From assembly GCF_003473485.1 (NCBI RefSeq), contig NC_053045.1, positions 34,694,494 through 34,758,493 of the forward strand: a stretch of 64,000 bases of DNA, given 5' to 3'. Below, in pieces: positions 32,661 to 44,475 of this stretch. Within the stretch, counting starts at the first letter, position 1; every line of letters begins with the position of its first letter. A program made the position numbers and the translations under genes. This DNA is from Medicago truncatula. Lineage: Eukaryota > Streptophyta > Magnoliopsida > Fabales > Fabaceae. Under the pieces are notes generated by a model. It searched no databases, was not told where the DNA came from, and was given only the letters and a program-made list of their open reading frames with translations.

Positions 32661-33412
32661 TAAGAGAAATGATTCATAAACACCCTTTTCCATACCACTT
32701 TTATACACACCCTAGTGGCAGGGTAATTTGGTAATTTCACAAGTCCATTTTTTTCAATTCTTTCACTCTCTCCCACCATCACTAACCTCCATCGCCGCCA
32801 TCACCATCGCCGGTCACCGCCATCTCCAACGTCACCTGCGTTCGTCCTTCGCCACCACCGGTGTTTTGGTTGTTTTTTTTCCTTCAGATATTCGCCGGCA
32901 CGTCGGATCTACGTCGCCATTTCCCTTTTGAATTTTCGGCCGTCTCAGATCCGATCCAGTTATCTCACCGACGACGACGACCGTCTCAGATTTACCACTA
33001 TTTCTTCTTCTTCGTTTCATTCCGGTTGGTGGGACAGGGACGACGTGACGGTGAGGCGAGAGGAGGACGAAGGAGGGAGTGGTGGAGGTAAAGAAGTTGA
33101 TGGAGACGACGACGGTGACAGAGTTGGTAGGACAGAGGTAGCCTAGATCTGAAACGAAAGATGGGAGATTGTCATTTCATTCGCTGTCGTCGGAAAAATT
33201 GGGCCGCCGGCTGTGATGGTGAGTTTTGGTTGAGGGAGGATGGAGAAAAAGGTCCAGGAGTAGAGAGAGAGGGAAAAATGCATGCTCTCAATTTGTTTTT
33301 TATTTTATTTTTCATTTTTTTGAGATATCATTATTTATTGTTTTTTTATTGGTATATGAGAGAGGTGTAGAGTGGTATGTTGCCACATAAGTGTGTCCAT
33401 GTATCATCTCTC
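32661..33412. mobile_element. Mutator-like non-autonomous element (752 bp)
   Basis: Perfect 9-bp target duplication ATTAAATAA at 32652-32660 and 33413-33421. The ends are imperfect inverted repeats over ~45 bp: left TAAGAGAAATGATTCATAAA, right in reverse complement GAGAGATGATACATGGACAC, both followed by ATACCACT. The interior (about 32770-33290) is markedly GC-richer than its surroundings, with CCACCG, CGCCGCCAT and GACGACGACGG words. This suggests a captured host segment (Pack-MULE style) or an ancestral GC-rich core; I could not name a parent gene. Overlapping ORFs on both strands here (32728, 32832, 32861, 32928, 33161) contradict each other and are not called. Confidence 0.75.
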
Positions 33413-33679
33413 ATTAAATAACTTGATTGAGCTTATTCAACTCTTCTAATTTATTTTTCAAAAAACAAACAGTATAATTCTTGTAAATTATTCTAAAAAC
33501 TTAGCACTGCTCTTAATTTTATTTTGGGTGTTAGCACGTTCCTGTAAATAATTGTTTTTATACCATTGCATGTTGATGAAGCAACTCACTGTCACATGAC
33601 ATCATCATCTCACGTGGCATCTCATCTCATGTCATGAAAGTCAAATTACAATCTGTTAAGGTTAAGATACCGTAAAAAC

Positions 33680-34560
33680 AATTTTGTCTTCCGCAATAGA
33701 TTTGGTAAAGATCATGTCGATGGAGCACAAATTCACACTTAACTTTTTTGTTGATAATGGTTTTGTAAGAGTTGTTATTTCCTTTCGTTGATGTTTGGTA
33801 GCACAATGAGACAATTATGCAGTGAGTGCTCTTTGTCGTCTGCTACTCCTGATGTAATAAAGAATCTCGAACCATATCCAAAAATATCATCATATATAGA
33901 CTATAAGAATAGGAGAATAATTAATTATCCAAACATTAATATCCCATATTCGACTTTTAATTATATGAGTTTTTATATATATAGCATTGGTTCTTGTCCA
34001 TTAATTCTACTTACATACGTTGAACAAATTTCGTTTCTTTTTGAGCATCACGAATGTAAAATAATTGGTCATATATACCCAAGCATATTTCTTAACTATG
34101 TATTCCAACTGAAGACAAAAGTTTATCCTCTTTGATTATTGGTGGGTCTATTGTATTTGGGACAGAAAGAAGGATTAAGAATCATTACAAATGTGCCAAT
34201 TGCCACATTATCATCGAAAATATCATAGAATTTTTGTGAACACACACAAAGTCGTGAGCATCTTAGTTTTTATGTAAAATTGACAAACTTAAAGGTTTAA
34301 TTGTTATATAAAGATATTTATGCAAATTAGACTAGCTAGCTAGACTTAATTCAATTGGTGGAGCTTGTGACGAGATCAAGGTTTTTGGAATCAATTCTAA
34401 ACCGTTGAACTTTGTCTAATTGTTTAATTAAACTGTGGATTTTTTTTTTTCTTTCTTAAACTGTGGAAATTATTGAGAATATATCCGATTAGGTGCATCA
34501 CTGGTTTTGTCGACATCGTTCACACAAAAAAAGTTAAAAAATATTCATTATTGTATTCTA
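33680..34560. repeat. Segmental duplication, unit A distal part
   Basis: Matches 47205-48440 (unit C) and in part 40130-40450 (unit B). Shared stretches: GGTAAAGATCATGTCGAT, GTGAGTGCTCTTTGTCGT, TAATAAAGAATCTCGAACCA, then AAACTGTGGAAAT-ATTGAGAATATATCCG. No open frame is conserved across copies, so the ORF at 33788-34135 is rejected and this is treated as duplicated non-coding DNA upstream of the DUF4408 gene. Confidence 0.75.
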
Positions 34561-35009
34561 TCTTGCATCACATTTTATCCACTTTCATGATAAAAATAAG
34601 ACTAAATTAATCTTTTAATCTCTTAGCTAAGTAATGAGATTCTATCTCATGAGTTTTACTTATAAGAATGTCCAGTTAAAATCTTGACGGTTCAATTGAT
34701 TTTTTATGATTTTTATAAAACTCATGTAAGTCACCGTTTATGGAGAGGATCCATGTCCCTTAACTAATTCTTTGGTCTCATACTTTGTTAGTCAATTTGC
34801 TCCATTATGTTAATTTTTAACCACAAATATCAAATGTTTAAGGTGGACCAACAATATTAGGGTATGTCAAAGACATCAAGATTTTTTAAAATTTTTAATT
34901 ATATGATCTTTTTGTTAAAAAATGAATCCATTAAATTGTACAAGTCTACTAGATCCGCTCCGCTAGTGCACCATCACACCACCATTTTTTTTTCCTTTTC
35001 TTCTTCATT
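34561..35009. other. Intergenic, no gene seen
   Basis: AT-rich DNA inside unit A with no recognised element. Confidence 0.4.
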
Positions 35010-35739
35010 TTAAAAATCATCTCTTTGGATAGATGGATGGAAAGCCACCAAGAAGCAGTATTTTTTTCTCTCTAAACAATTCCTTTGAGTTTTGGATTTT
35101 TATACTTACTAAATTGATCACACGTTCTGATTCTGCAGAGTCTTTTCAAACACACTTGTTTCAAGTGCTTATACTTAAGACATTGATGTTACACTTATGA
35201 GTTGGTTTGTTCTCTAGAATATGGATTTGAGACAAAAGCATCTATCTCTATTAACGACAATAAGCTTCTCTTTTCTCAATGGTGACAATTTACTGAGTCA
35301 TCTGATAATGGAAAATATTCCACATTTATTTTATTTATTTAACCCTTGAAAAAATATAAAAAATTTAGACTATAAATAAAGATCAAGAGGAATACCATTA
35401 CTTCCTACCAACTAAGATAAATAAATTCATACATTACAGTATTACCATTCTTTTTCTATGCTCGCATCCAATTTCAAAATTCACTCTCTTTCTTTCCATG
35501 CTCCAAATTATACAAGTGTTCTTTGCATCAACACCTTCTCTATTCTCTACTTTCAAATACAAAGTTTTTCTTGCTCCTCTAGATAACCTTCAAGTAAGAA
35601 TCACAATTTGTGTTTCAGTACATCAAACCAAAACATACAATACCTTTGTAGAGTAATAGACTTGAGCTCAAAACACACAAAAAAAACAAAAAAAAGAAAG
35701 AAAGACTCGTATATATCATACACACATTGACTTTGAGGA
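35010..35739 (+). promoter_or_regulatory. Conserved upstream region of DUF4408 copy 1
   Basis: Matches 42640-43541 and 50140-51058: GTTTCAAGTGCT-ATACTT, GACATTGATGTTACACTTATG, ATTAACGACAATAAG, TGACAATTTACTGAGTCA. It is followed by a TATA box TATAAATAAA at 35371-35380 and then AAGAGGAATACCATTAC. The same TATA occurs at 43060-43069 and 50560-50569. The TATA lies 360-500 bp before the ATG in all three, implying a long, possibly intron-containing 5' leader. Confidence 0.6.
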
Positions 35740-36384
35740 ATGGAGTCGTTCGGTTTTAACCTCTAAACTGAGAAAGGCAATGCTACCCTAAAACATCGGA
35801 AGCTTCAAAGGGTAACAATCTTGTTACGACTTGTTGAAGTTTGTGTCGTTTTGGTGTTGATTTCAAGGCTTTCTATGAAGCTACCAGTTGTAGTAAGAAA
35901 CTCAAGCGAGTATTTAAAGGACTTTTTAGTCTCTATAAATAGTCATTATTTTGTTTTCCTTATCGGTAACATTATAATCATCACGTTCTTCGCTCAAGGT
36001 TCTGGAAGAAACGTTCCAAATGAACAAGAATATGATGATGTCTATGAAAAGTTGGTACGAAAAAGTATAAAGCACGAAGAAAAAGAGAAAATAAGAAAAG
36101 ATGATAGTAAAGTTGAAAAATGTGATAGTGTAAAGGAACCGAAAATGAAAAGAGGGGTGAAGAAGAGTTATAGAAGGTGTGAGAGTGAAAATTTAAAAAA
36201 ACAACATCGTGTGTTGCAAAGGTGTGAGAGTGAGAACAATGGAAGGAAAAACATTGAACCTGCTCATGTTGTTAAGGAGGAAACGATTGTGAGGATTTTG
36301 TATCCCGAGGATAAGATGAGCAACGAGGAGTTCCATCGTACTGTAGAGGCTTTTATTGCCAAGAACAGAGGATTCGAAGGGTAG
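35740..36384 (+). pseudogene. DUF4408/DUF761 membrane protein, copy 1 (early stop)
   Basis: Equivalent to the intact copies at 43542 and 51059 over its full length, but codon 9 is TAA (35764-35766) where they have CAA (FNLQ). The rest of the frame stays open for 205 codons to TAG at 36382-36384. It keeps both predicted membrane helices (LLRLVEVCVVLVLISRLS; HYFVFLIGNIIIITFFAQ), the charged middle region and the C-terminal DUF761 motif (MSNEEFHRTVEAFIAKNRGF). The next in-frame ATG is at 35875, after the first helix, so any product from it would lose that helix. Because the only lesion is a single C-to-T type change, loss looks recent; an allele without it may exist. Function of the family unknown. 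Confidence 0.85.
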
Positions 36385-37079
36385 AAGAAGATTAACTACC
36401 CATATTTGGTTTATAAAATTATATCAATGTAATTACATGTGTCTTATTCAAGTTTATTAGTGATTCATGATTTCAAGTTTTAAATAATCTTATGATTGAA
36501 TAGAAACCTGACCTAGATCAAGGACCTGAGGAACAATTAAGTAGTTAAATATGGCAGTTGTTCCATAAAAATAATGTGTACTTGCAAACACTCTTAATGC
36601 ACAAGACAGACAATGTCAATGCGTGTGAGGCTTAAGGGTCTACAAACTATATAGATGGACCTGAGACATAAGTTGGCATATATAGGAGGACGAAACTCCT
36701 AGATCGACAACTGTCTTGGATGACAATTGTAGATAGATCATGATGCGATCTTCATCACATTGTCTTGATTTGCTCTCAAGACATGGTTGGGTGTGCCTTT
36801 CCAGGACGCGTCTATAGCATTGTTTGTAATGTGCCAGTGACCTTAAAGTGATATGTTCCTATATTAGAATTGGCTTGGCCCAATTCGGAAAAGTTGTCCC
36901 ACAATCCTTTTGTTGAAGGGCTCATATGATGGCTTGATGTCGGTCCACATATCTTTGTTCAGAATCAAATGAAATCCACTCTTAGTGTCGTAGTGGCGTG
37001 GAAAAGACGCCTAAACTATAATTGGAATTAGTGTAGGTGAAACCACAACTGAAGATGTTCTCTTAGGGTCGCACAATAA
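36385..37079. other. Intergenic after DUF4408 copy 1
   Basis: 3' flank, then DNA of less AT-rich composition (about 36500-37060). It contains no sustained open frame and no recognised family. An old transposon fragment is possible but I cannot name it. Confidence 0.35.
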
Positions 37080-37560
37080 TTATCGTTTACGTCACATCAT
37101 CTCCCAGCTCAAGCTAAGGGATAATATAATGCAACATAGAGGAAAACTTGATTACACTTAAAAAATAATTAAGTTGCTAGTTAAGAACGACAAACAACTG
37201 AATTTAATGTCGGTCGAATTCCCCTAAGCCGAATGAAGATTAGTCGAATAAAAATAGTCGAATGTGAAACAACCTAGTCTTTCTTGAGTTCAGAGAGTTT
37301 CACGGAGATCAATTGAGTGTTAGAGCCGGTCAAAGCTAAGTAGAACTTGACAACTTCACATTTTACTCATGTTCCATGTTTCAAATGCCATCAACAGAAA
37401 CAACAAATTACACAATTTACACATAAGCACATTCTAAGGAAGGGATGCTTGCTTGGATAGAGGAAACAAAAAATGGTAGGAAGGTGGAGAACCAAGCCAA
37501 ACGTGGGGAACCATGTACTCCCAACAACAACAACAAGAATTACACATTACCCGCTAAAAG
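37080..37560. repeat. Duplicated downstream block, paralogue of 45600-46050
   Basis: Shares CATCTCCCAGCTCAAGCTA / TATCTCCCAACTCAAGCTA, AGTTGCTAGTTAAGAACGACAAAC-type word, AGTCGAATA and AAGCTAA-TGGAA/AGAACTTGACAAC with 45600-46050. It extends the segmental duplication downstream of units A and B. Confidence 0.7.
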
Positions 37561-37654
37561 TATCTATGTTTTGTTTTGTTTGTTTAATTAAGTTAGACCA
37601 CTAAGGAATACTTAGATACTTTTATCCGAGCCCTCCCACAAAACCATCCTTCTA

Positions 37655-38312
37655 CTATGAATATATATATATATATATATATATTTTTTGTAATGTGTTC
37701 TTTTCTATATATTTTTTGTTACTTCTACTTTATTGTTTGAAAAAAATTCAAAAAATAAATAAATCATTTTAACTCTTTTTTTTTTTTTTGAAGAAAAATC
37801 ATTTTAATTCATGTTGTTTTCATTTTATTAAATGACTAATGTTTGCAAAACTGTGATATCATATATAAAAATAAAAACACTTATTCATTATATCTTTGAA
37901 TCACATCAAACACGCACGCGCGGGCACATGCACACGCACACACAAAATTATTGTGGATATGTCATGAAAACAATTATAATATTTATTATGCTTATTAGTT
38001 ATTGCTTCTGAAAGACATAGAATCAACACCTTAGATACACGCACGCGCGCGCACAAGATTATTGTGGATATCTCATGAAAAAAAAATTATAATATTTACT
38101 ATGTTAAAAGACTTAAGAACTTTTAAATATAAGATATGAGATCATTTAAAATAACAACAAAAAATTAGTAAGGAAATTAACAACAACTGTTTTTGCTCTA
38201 AAAAGTTGTCTTAAAGACTCAAGAACTTTTATATTTAAGATAATATATGAGATCATTTAAAAAAAGCAAAAAATTAGGAAGGAAATCCACAACAACTTTT
38301 TTTGCCTCCAAA
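37655..38312. repeat. Simple repeats and two short tandem duplications
   Basis: An (AT)n run at about 37661-37683. Two alternating purine-pyrimidine CACACGCACGCG tracts at about 37911-37945 and 38037-38056, each followed by ATTATTGTGGATAT-TCATGA. A ~115-bp tandem duplication at 38106-38213 / 38215-38312 (ACTTTTA-AT-TAAGATA, ATGAGATCATTTAAAA). No gene. Confidence 0.7.
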
Positions 38313-39987
38313 AACTTTTGTCCCACACACAGAATTCACCACGAACATATTCAAACCTCCGATTGTCATCTCACTCTAAATGTACACTGTAATGCAGGAT
38401 TTGTGTGATATTTTCTTCCATCCTATAAATTTTGGGAACATTACTCATAAAAACAATGAAAACATCTAACTATAATCCATCATTGAGTCATTTTGTTTTA
38501 CGAGATTATTGAGGGGAAAGTGATCAATATACTATTCTTTTTCATGTTTTTGGTGGCTAACATTACTGCCCGTCAAATAGTGAAAGAGAATTTGGACATA
38601 GAGAAAGAGCTAGAACTTATTAATAAGGCTTTCAAAATACTCCGGCTTTCAAAATAAAATTAGAAAAAGTAGTTTGAAGAATTCATCAATTAGGGCTATA
38701 TTTGGTCTTAAGAAGGAACAATGTCTTTGTTCAAAAAAAAGAAACAACAATGTCCAACATGAACTATTCGATTGAGCAATGTTATTTGAACAACATTTTT
38801 ATGTGACAATTTGTTGGACAACCACATTATACAAAAAGAATTAGATAGTGGCACAATAATAAAAGCAATAGAGAAAGAAAGTAGAAGAACAATGTGTGTA
38901 TGAGAGAGAAAATTTATTTGTGTTTGATTTACTAATTTGATATTATAGGTGGCTCCACAATTATACAACGATGATGAAACTCATTTGTTTGCAGTATGGA
39001 CGGTAGGGATTTTTTACGCCCATTTTATTTCTTCTTCCAATTTTGAGTTTATAAATTCATAGACATGCCTTTTTTAGTATCGTGTATATTTTATGAAATT
39101 TTTTTCATGTTTTATTTCAATATTTCTTTTCATTGAAGGTAAATTATAAAAATACTAGTTTCATATCTTCAATACATATAACATTATGTTGATAAAAAAC
39201 GGCCAGACAGTTAATTTCAAGAAGACCGGAATACTACAACTTACGATGTCTAGGTTTTGTTCAAGATAGCAAAGAAATATCTTGGTGGACGATTTGACGA
39301 AACCTCTATCTATGGTGGAGACATGATTGAAATCATATTGTCTATTATTCAAGTCATTTCTATACCATAAAATTTCTACATTAATAAAGAATATATTCAC
39401 TAATATAGTTTGTTGATGTATCCAGGACCCTCAAACAAAAAATTGGGTACTGACTAATGAAAATGAGATTATTGGATATTCAGAAACTTGACGTCCACGG
39501 ATCAAGTAGGATGGGGTGGTAGAAGAAGTGTAGAACATCAACATCTACAGGTTCCCCTAGTGATCACCAATGGGTTCTGGATATTTTCCCGACGATGTAT
39601 TCGGTCATAAAAGTTATTTTAATTTTGTTACATATCAGAATGCATGATCTAGAAAAGACTATGGACCTGATAAGCGGGTTGGATGTTCTCTTCAATTTGG
39701 AGGACCATGAGGAAAATGTGGTGATTAATTCTTATTATTTATGTACTTCTGCTGAAAAGAATTGATTTCATGATATAGTTTATTTTTAGCTTAAACTTGC
39801 TTCAAAAAAATTTATTTAGTTTCCAAAAGATTTACTTTTTGTCAACAAAATAAATTGGTCTCTAAAATATATCTTTTACTTTCTGTTAGTAAAAATCCAT
39901 AAATATTTAAATAACAACTCAGCAGCGGTCTAAAATTTTGAAGGTTGTTTCATCACTGCTTAAATAGGTCTTTCATCCCTACAAATA
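38313..39987. other. Gene-free AT-rich stretch
   Basis: ORFs at 38708 and 39161 (minus) show no family resemblance. 38840-38960 has a purine-rich AGAGAAAGAAAGTAGAAG tract. No element with readable ends. Confidence 0.4.
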
Positions 39988-40114
39988 TAAGTCATTTGAA
40001 TTTTCGTCTCTGAAGTTATTAATCAGATGTAATTAGGACCAAAAGTCAAATGATTAATATTTGCATGGGCATATTGGAATGATTAGTAACTTCATGGACG
40101 AAAATTCAAATGAC
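39988..40114. repeat. Small foldback MITE
   Basis: GTCATTTGAATTTTCGTCTC with TGAAGTTATTAATC (39991-40024) is the inverted repeat of GATTAGTAACTTCATGGACG with AAAATTCAAATGAC (40081-40114). Arms are ~34 bp with a ~55-base loop. Confidence 0.65.
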
Positions 40115-40129
40115 ATTCATGAGCACGTG

Positions 40130-40450
40130 AGCATATTTTTTTATGCAAAATAAACAAATTTAAAGGTATAATTAATTGCTTGCTATATAAGATATTTATA
40201 CAAATTACTAGACTGGTCTTACGTAGCAAATTCAACTGTAAAGAACATTCATGATCAGTTTCGTGGAGCTTGTAACGAAATTGAGGTTTTGGAATAAATT
40301 CTAAACGAATGAACTTTGTTTAATTAAACTGTGGAAATCATTGAGAATATATCCGTTACGTGCATCACTAGTTCATCGACATCGTTCACAAAAAAATCTC
40401 GAAATAACTCATTATTATATCCTATCTTTCGTGTATGTTTTTCATGATAA
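40130..40450. repeat. Segmental duplication, unit B distal part
   Basis: Corresponds to 34240-34560 and 47885-48440: GCTTGTAACGAAATTGAGG, GAATAAATTCTAAACGA, AAACTGTGGAAATCATTGAG, ACATCGTTCAC. It marks the start of unit B, which is interrupted by the Helitron-like DNA that follows. Confidence 0.7.
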
Positions 40451-40804
40451 AAATAATAGAAATTATGTGATATATCAAAATTGGATATCTCTTTTATATA
40501 AATATTTAGATATAGATATAGTTACACTAAAATGTCAAAAAAAAAAAAAAAAACTTACATTAAAATATATTATAAATTAAGAAATGTTAACAAATGTTCT
40601 AAGATCTCAACGTAGCAATTTATCTTAAAAATTGTGTATTACTATTCAACTTATTAAAGATTAAAAAGAAACTTTTTGCATAAAATTTAACAAATATTGT
40701 TTTCTTTTTAAATCTTTAACAAGTTTAAAGGCACAACCTTATAAATTATCAGTCGAAAATGGACAAGAGCTAAATTTAAGATGAGACGAGTTAATTAAGA
40801 GTAA

Positions 40805-42480
40805 CTAGACCAATGACCCGTGCTCACGCACGGGTCGTACAAAAGAACAAATATAGCGTAAATATGAAAGTAAATACTTTACTTGAATCAAAATAATAGT
40901 ATAATTCAATTCATAAGATAAATTGCCACAAACGTTTTTACTGTACCATGTTAAACAATTTTCATGACATCGACCCTATTACGGTAACATAACATATAAA
41001 TTTAATGGCATAGTTTATTGAAGAAAAGAAAAATCCAACATCTGTCGACATAAAAATAGTACTTATATGCAATTACAACAATACTACAAAACAAAGTGCT
41101 ACACATTATAGAAAACTTCTCTGTAGACCACATTTGATGTCACAAAACATTAGGAACATAAGCGTTAGAATGTGTAGGGGAATTAGTTTAATATTATTCT
41201 CCAAAAAAAACATCAGAAGGAAACGCAAGTCTTATTTAAGTTCTGTTTAGTCCTTTCCAAAAAAAAAAAGTCATTTTCATAAGTAGAAAAAATAGGAGAG
41301 ATTAGGACTAATCCTATAAGAATAGGAGGATTTGTTTAGTAAAATTAAGGAGAAAAATTTGGAGCGATTTGTTTATTTTGATTTCCATAACAATTACCAT
41401 TTTGATTAAATTAAATAGGGTTAATATAATAAAATTAAGCAAAGAAGTTAGGTTAAATCTAAGGCAAAATTTTGCGTTCGGGTTAACTTTAAGGAATAAG
41501 AGATATTAGATCCAGATATTATTCTCCAAAAAAAAAAACATCAGAAGGAAACGCATGTCTTATTTAAGTTCTGTTTAATCCTTTTAAAAAGAATGACATT
41601 TTCATAAGTAGAAAAAATAGGAGAGATTAGGACTAATCTTATAATTCTATTTTTAAGTTATAAAATAGGTGCTTGAATATTCAAAATGAAAAAGAATAAG
41701 GGCCATATGTTTCATCAAAACCAAAAATTAAAAACTAACGATCTGTTTAGTGCTTTTCAATAAAAATAGCACATTTAGTTAGGTAGGAAAAGAATGCATC
41801 AGAAGGAAACGTAGGAAAGGATTACAAGAGAAGGAAATAATCGGTTTTTTGCTTTCCATAAAAAGAGGACGTCTTGATAAGTATTGCTTCACAAAAAATT
41901 AGGAACATAAGCGTTAGAATGTGTAGGGAAATTAGTTTAATATTATTCTCCAAAAAAAACATAAGAAGGAAACTCATGTCTTATTTAAGTTCTGTTTAGT
42001 CCTTTAAAAAAAAAAGTCATTTTCATAAGTAGAAAAAATAGGAGAGATGAGGACTAATCCTATAAGAATAGGAGGATTTGTTTATTTGTTTAGTAAAATT
42101 AAGGAGAAAAATTAGGAGCGATTTGTTTATTTCGATTTCCATAACAATTAACATTTTGATTAAATTAGATAGGGTTAATTAAATAGGGTTAATATAGTAA
42201 AATTAAGCAAAGAAGTTAGGTTAAATCTATGGCAAAATTTTGCGTTCAGGTTAACTTTAAGGAATAAGAGATAAAGTGTTGAAATAAAGATTATCTGAAA
42301 GCGATTTGTTTTGTTCAAAAGAATAGGAACGATTTAGGAGTGATCTGTTGCTTTTATTTTGATATTTTAAACAGGGGTAATACAGTAAAAGTAAACACTG
42401 ATTTTAGGCTAAAATTAGGGCAACATTTAGCATTCAGCTTAACTTTGATAAATAAAATATTATTAAAAATAACATAGCCG
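40805..42480 (-). mobile_element. Helitron-like element, 3' end at 40805
   Basis: Read on the minus strand, a perfect 9-bp-stem hairpin (GACCCGTGC-loop-GCACGGGTC, 40815-40836) is followed six bases later by CTAG and a host T (plus strand A|CTAG at 40804-40808). That is the Helitron 3' terminus: stem-loop then CTRR, inserted at A/T. The element body should extend to higher coordinates. It contains a large internal repetition: blocks at about 41139-41510, 41520-41660 and 41885-42280 share AGGAACATAAGCGTTAGAAT, TTAGTTTAATATTATTCTCC, ATGTCTTATTTAAGTTCTG and GTAGAAAAAATAGGAGAGAT. No Rep/helicase is encoded, so it is non-autonomous. The 5' end (TC) was not located and the right boundary is approximate. 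Confidence 0.55.
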
Positions 42481-42639
42481 AGTCTTTTTGAGCTACATCA
42501 CAGTTAGGATAGTTTGAAAAATCATTGATCTAGTAAAATATCAAATGAGTTAGAAGATGAAGGTTGAGAAATCTTCAAGTGCACATTTTGAGGAGTATGC
42601 GAATTGCTAGAGAAAAAAAATCAAAATGTTGAAGCCTCG

Positions 42640-43541
42640 AAATCATATGAAGCAATAGTTTTTATTTTTCTCTAGATAATTCTTTTGCATATGTTTGGTT
42701 GAGTTTTTATACCTGCAGAGTCTTTTGAAACACACTTGTTTCAAGTGCTCATACTTGTGACATTGATGTTACACTTATGAGTTGTTTTTGTTCTTAGAAT
42801 ATGGATATTGAAACAAGCATCTATCTCCATTAACGACAATAAGATTTATTCTTTCTACTTTTACATTTTTCTAACGATACATTACTCCATAATTTGAAAC
42901 ACAATTTAATGGCTTAGACTTAGAGCAAGTTGTATGAGGACCTGGTTCTTCTCAATGGTGACAATTTACTGAGTCATCTGATAATGGAAAATATTCGAGA
43001 TATGTTTATTTAGATTTTTCTCTTGAAAAAAAAAAAAAAAAAAAATCAGATTCTTAGACTATAAATAAAGACCGAGAGGAAAACCATTACTTCCTACCTA
43101 CGAAGATTAACAAATTAACTTTGTTTCAAAGCAAAGTTCGTAGTTCATACAATACAATATTCATTCAAACTCTTACCTTTATTTTTCTATGCTCACATCC
43201 AATTCAAAAACTCACTTCCTTTACTCTCTTTCAATGATCCAAATTTTACAAATAACTTCAGCGTTCACTACATCTTCACCTTCTCTATTCTCTACATTCA
43301 AATACATAGTTTCTCTTGCCCCTCTATATAATCTTCCATTTCACTTCGAGTGACAATCACAATACAAAAAGTCTTGCATTACTTAGGAATTGATACTTAA
43401 GATAGTTTGACTAAAGAAAAACTTGTGCGGGTTTACGCATGACCCAAAATCGACAATACTTTAGAAAAGCGGTGCAACAAACTTAGTTCGAAACAAAAAG
43501 AAAGAAACTCTTATATCATACACACTTCTTGACTATGAGGA
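42640..43541 (+). promoter_or_regulatory. Conserved upstream region of DUF4408 copy 2
   Basis: Parallel to 35010-35739 and 50140-51058. The TATA box TATAAATAAA is at 43060-43069, preceded by a long A-tract (43026-43045) not shared at that length by the other copies. Confidence 0.6.
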
Positions 43542-44183
43542 ATGGAGTCATTTCGTTTTAACCTCCAAGTCGAGAAAGCCAACGCAATCCTAAAACACCG
43601 CAAGCTTCAAAGGGTAACAATCTTATTACGACTCGTTGAAGTGTGTGTTGTTTTGGTCTTGATTTCAAGGCTTTCTTTGAAGCTACTAGTTGTAGTAAGA
43701 AACTCAAGTGAGTATTTAAGGGACGTTTCGGTCATTGTCAATAGCCATTATTTTGTTTTTGTAATCGGTAACGTTATAATCATCACGTTGTTTGCTCAGG
43801 GTTCTGGAAAAAATGTTCCAAAAGAACATGAACATGATGATATTTACGAAAAGTTAGTTCATAATAGTGTAAATCACGAAGAAAAAGAGAGAATAATAAA
43901 AGATGATAGGATAGTGGAAAAAGGTGGTAGCTTAGAGCAGCATAAAATGAAAAGAGAGGTGAAGAAGAGTTATAGAAGGTGTGAGACTAATATTTTGAAG
44001 AAACGACGTCGTGTATTGGAAAGGTGTGAGAGTGAGAATGAAAGGAAAATCATTGAAGCTGCTACTCCTGCTGAGGAGGAAATGTTGAGGATTTCGTATC
44101 CGGAGGATGAAATGAGCAACGATGAGTTTCGTCGCATTGTAGAAGCTTTTATTGCAAAGCAACAAAGAGGATTTGAGGGGTAG
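43542..44183 (+). CDS. DUF4408/DUF761 membrane protein, copy 2
   Basis: A 213-residue single-exon protein. The start MESFRFNLQVEKANAI is conserved in copy 3. Predicted layout: a basic N-terminus (residues 1-27), membrane helix 1 (about 28-52), a short polar loop with RNSSEYL, membrane helix 2 (about 70-86), a long charged region rich in Glu/Lys with the RRCE repeats (YRRCETNILKKRRRVLERCE), and the C-terminal DUF761 motif MSNDEFRRIVEAFIAKQQR. DUF4408 followed by DUF761 is a plant-specific arrangement; the function is not established to my knowledge. No signal peptide is evident, so both termini may face the cytosol. One of three tandem copies; this one and copy 3 are intact. The antisense ORF at 43932-44195 is a shadow. 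Confidence 0.92.
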   Translation: MESFRFNLQVEKANAILKHRKLQRVTILLRLVEVCVVLVLISRLSLKLLVVVRNSSEYLRDVSVIVNSHYFVFVIGNVIIITLFAQGSGKNVPKEHEHDDIYEKLVHNSVNHEEKERIIKDDRIVEKGGSLEQHKMKREVKKSYRRCETNILKKRRRVLERCESENERKIIEAATPAEEEMLRISYPEDEMSNDEFRRIVEAFIAKQQRGFEG

Positions 44184-44344
44184 AAGATTACTCATTTGGT
44201 TTAGAAAATTCTACTAATGTGATTACATGTATCTTGGTCAAGTTAATAAGTGTGTAATGATTCAAGTTATAAATAATCTTATTACTAATTGTAAGATTGA
44301 TGGTTATTAAAAAAAATAAAGAGGAGGGAACAAATTACTACATT

Positions 44345-44475
44345 TAATTCAAATTTTTTTAAGAAGCTAAATTAGCACACACAAACTAACACTAGGGAGA
44401 ATCGAACTTGAAAACTTGAGAAGGAGCACACTCCTAAGACCCAACTCAATACCACCAGGCTAACTCAAATGGGTT
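44345..44475 (-). mobile_element. tRNA-derived SINE-like element
   Basis: The minus strand has an A-box-like TTAGCCTGGTGG (44452-44463) and a B-box-like GTTCGATTCTCC (about 44397-44408) at tRNA-like spacing, followed by a tail GTGCTAATTTAGC. The same family occurs at 3069-3137. No structural tRNA can be folded. Confidence 0.55.

Noticed and set aside
33788-34135. 115-codon plus-strand ORF
   Set aside because: In duplicated DNA whose homologous copy at 47330-47760 has no matching frame.
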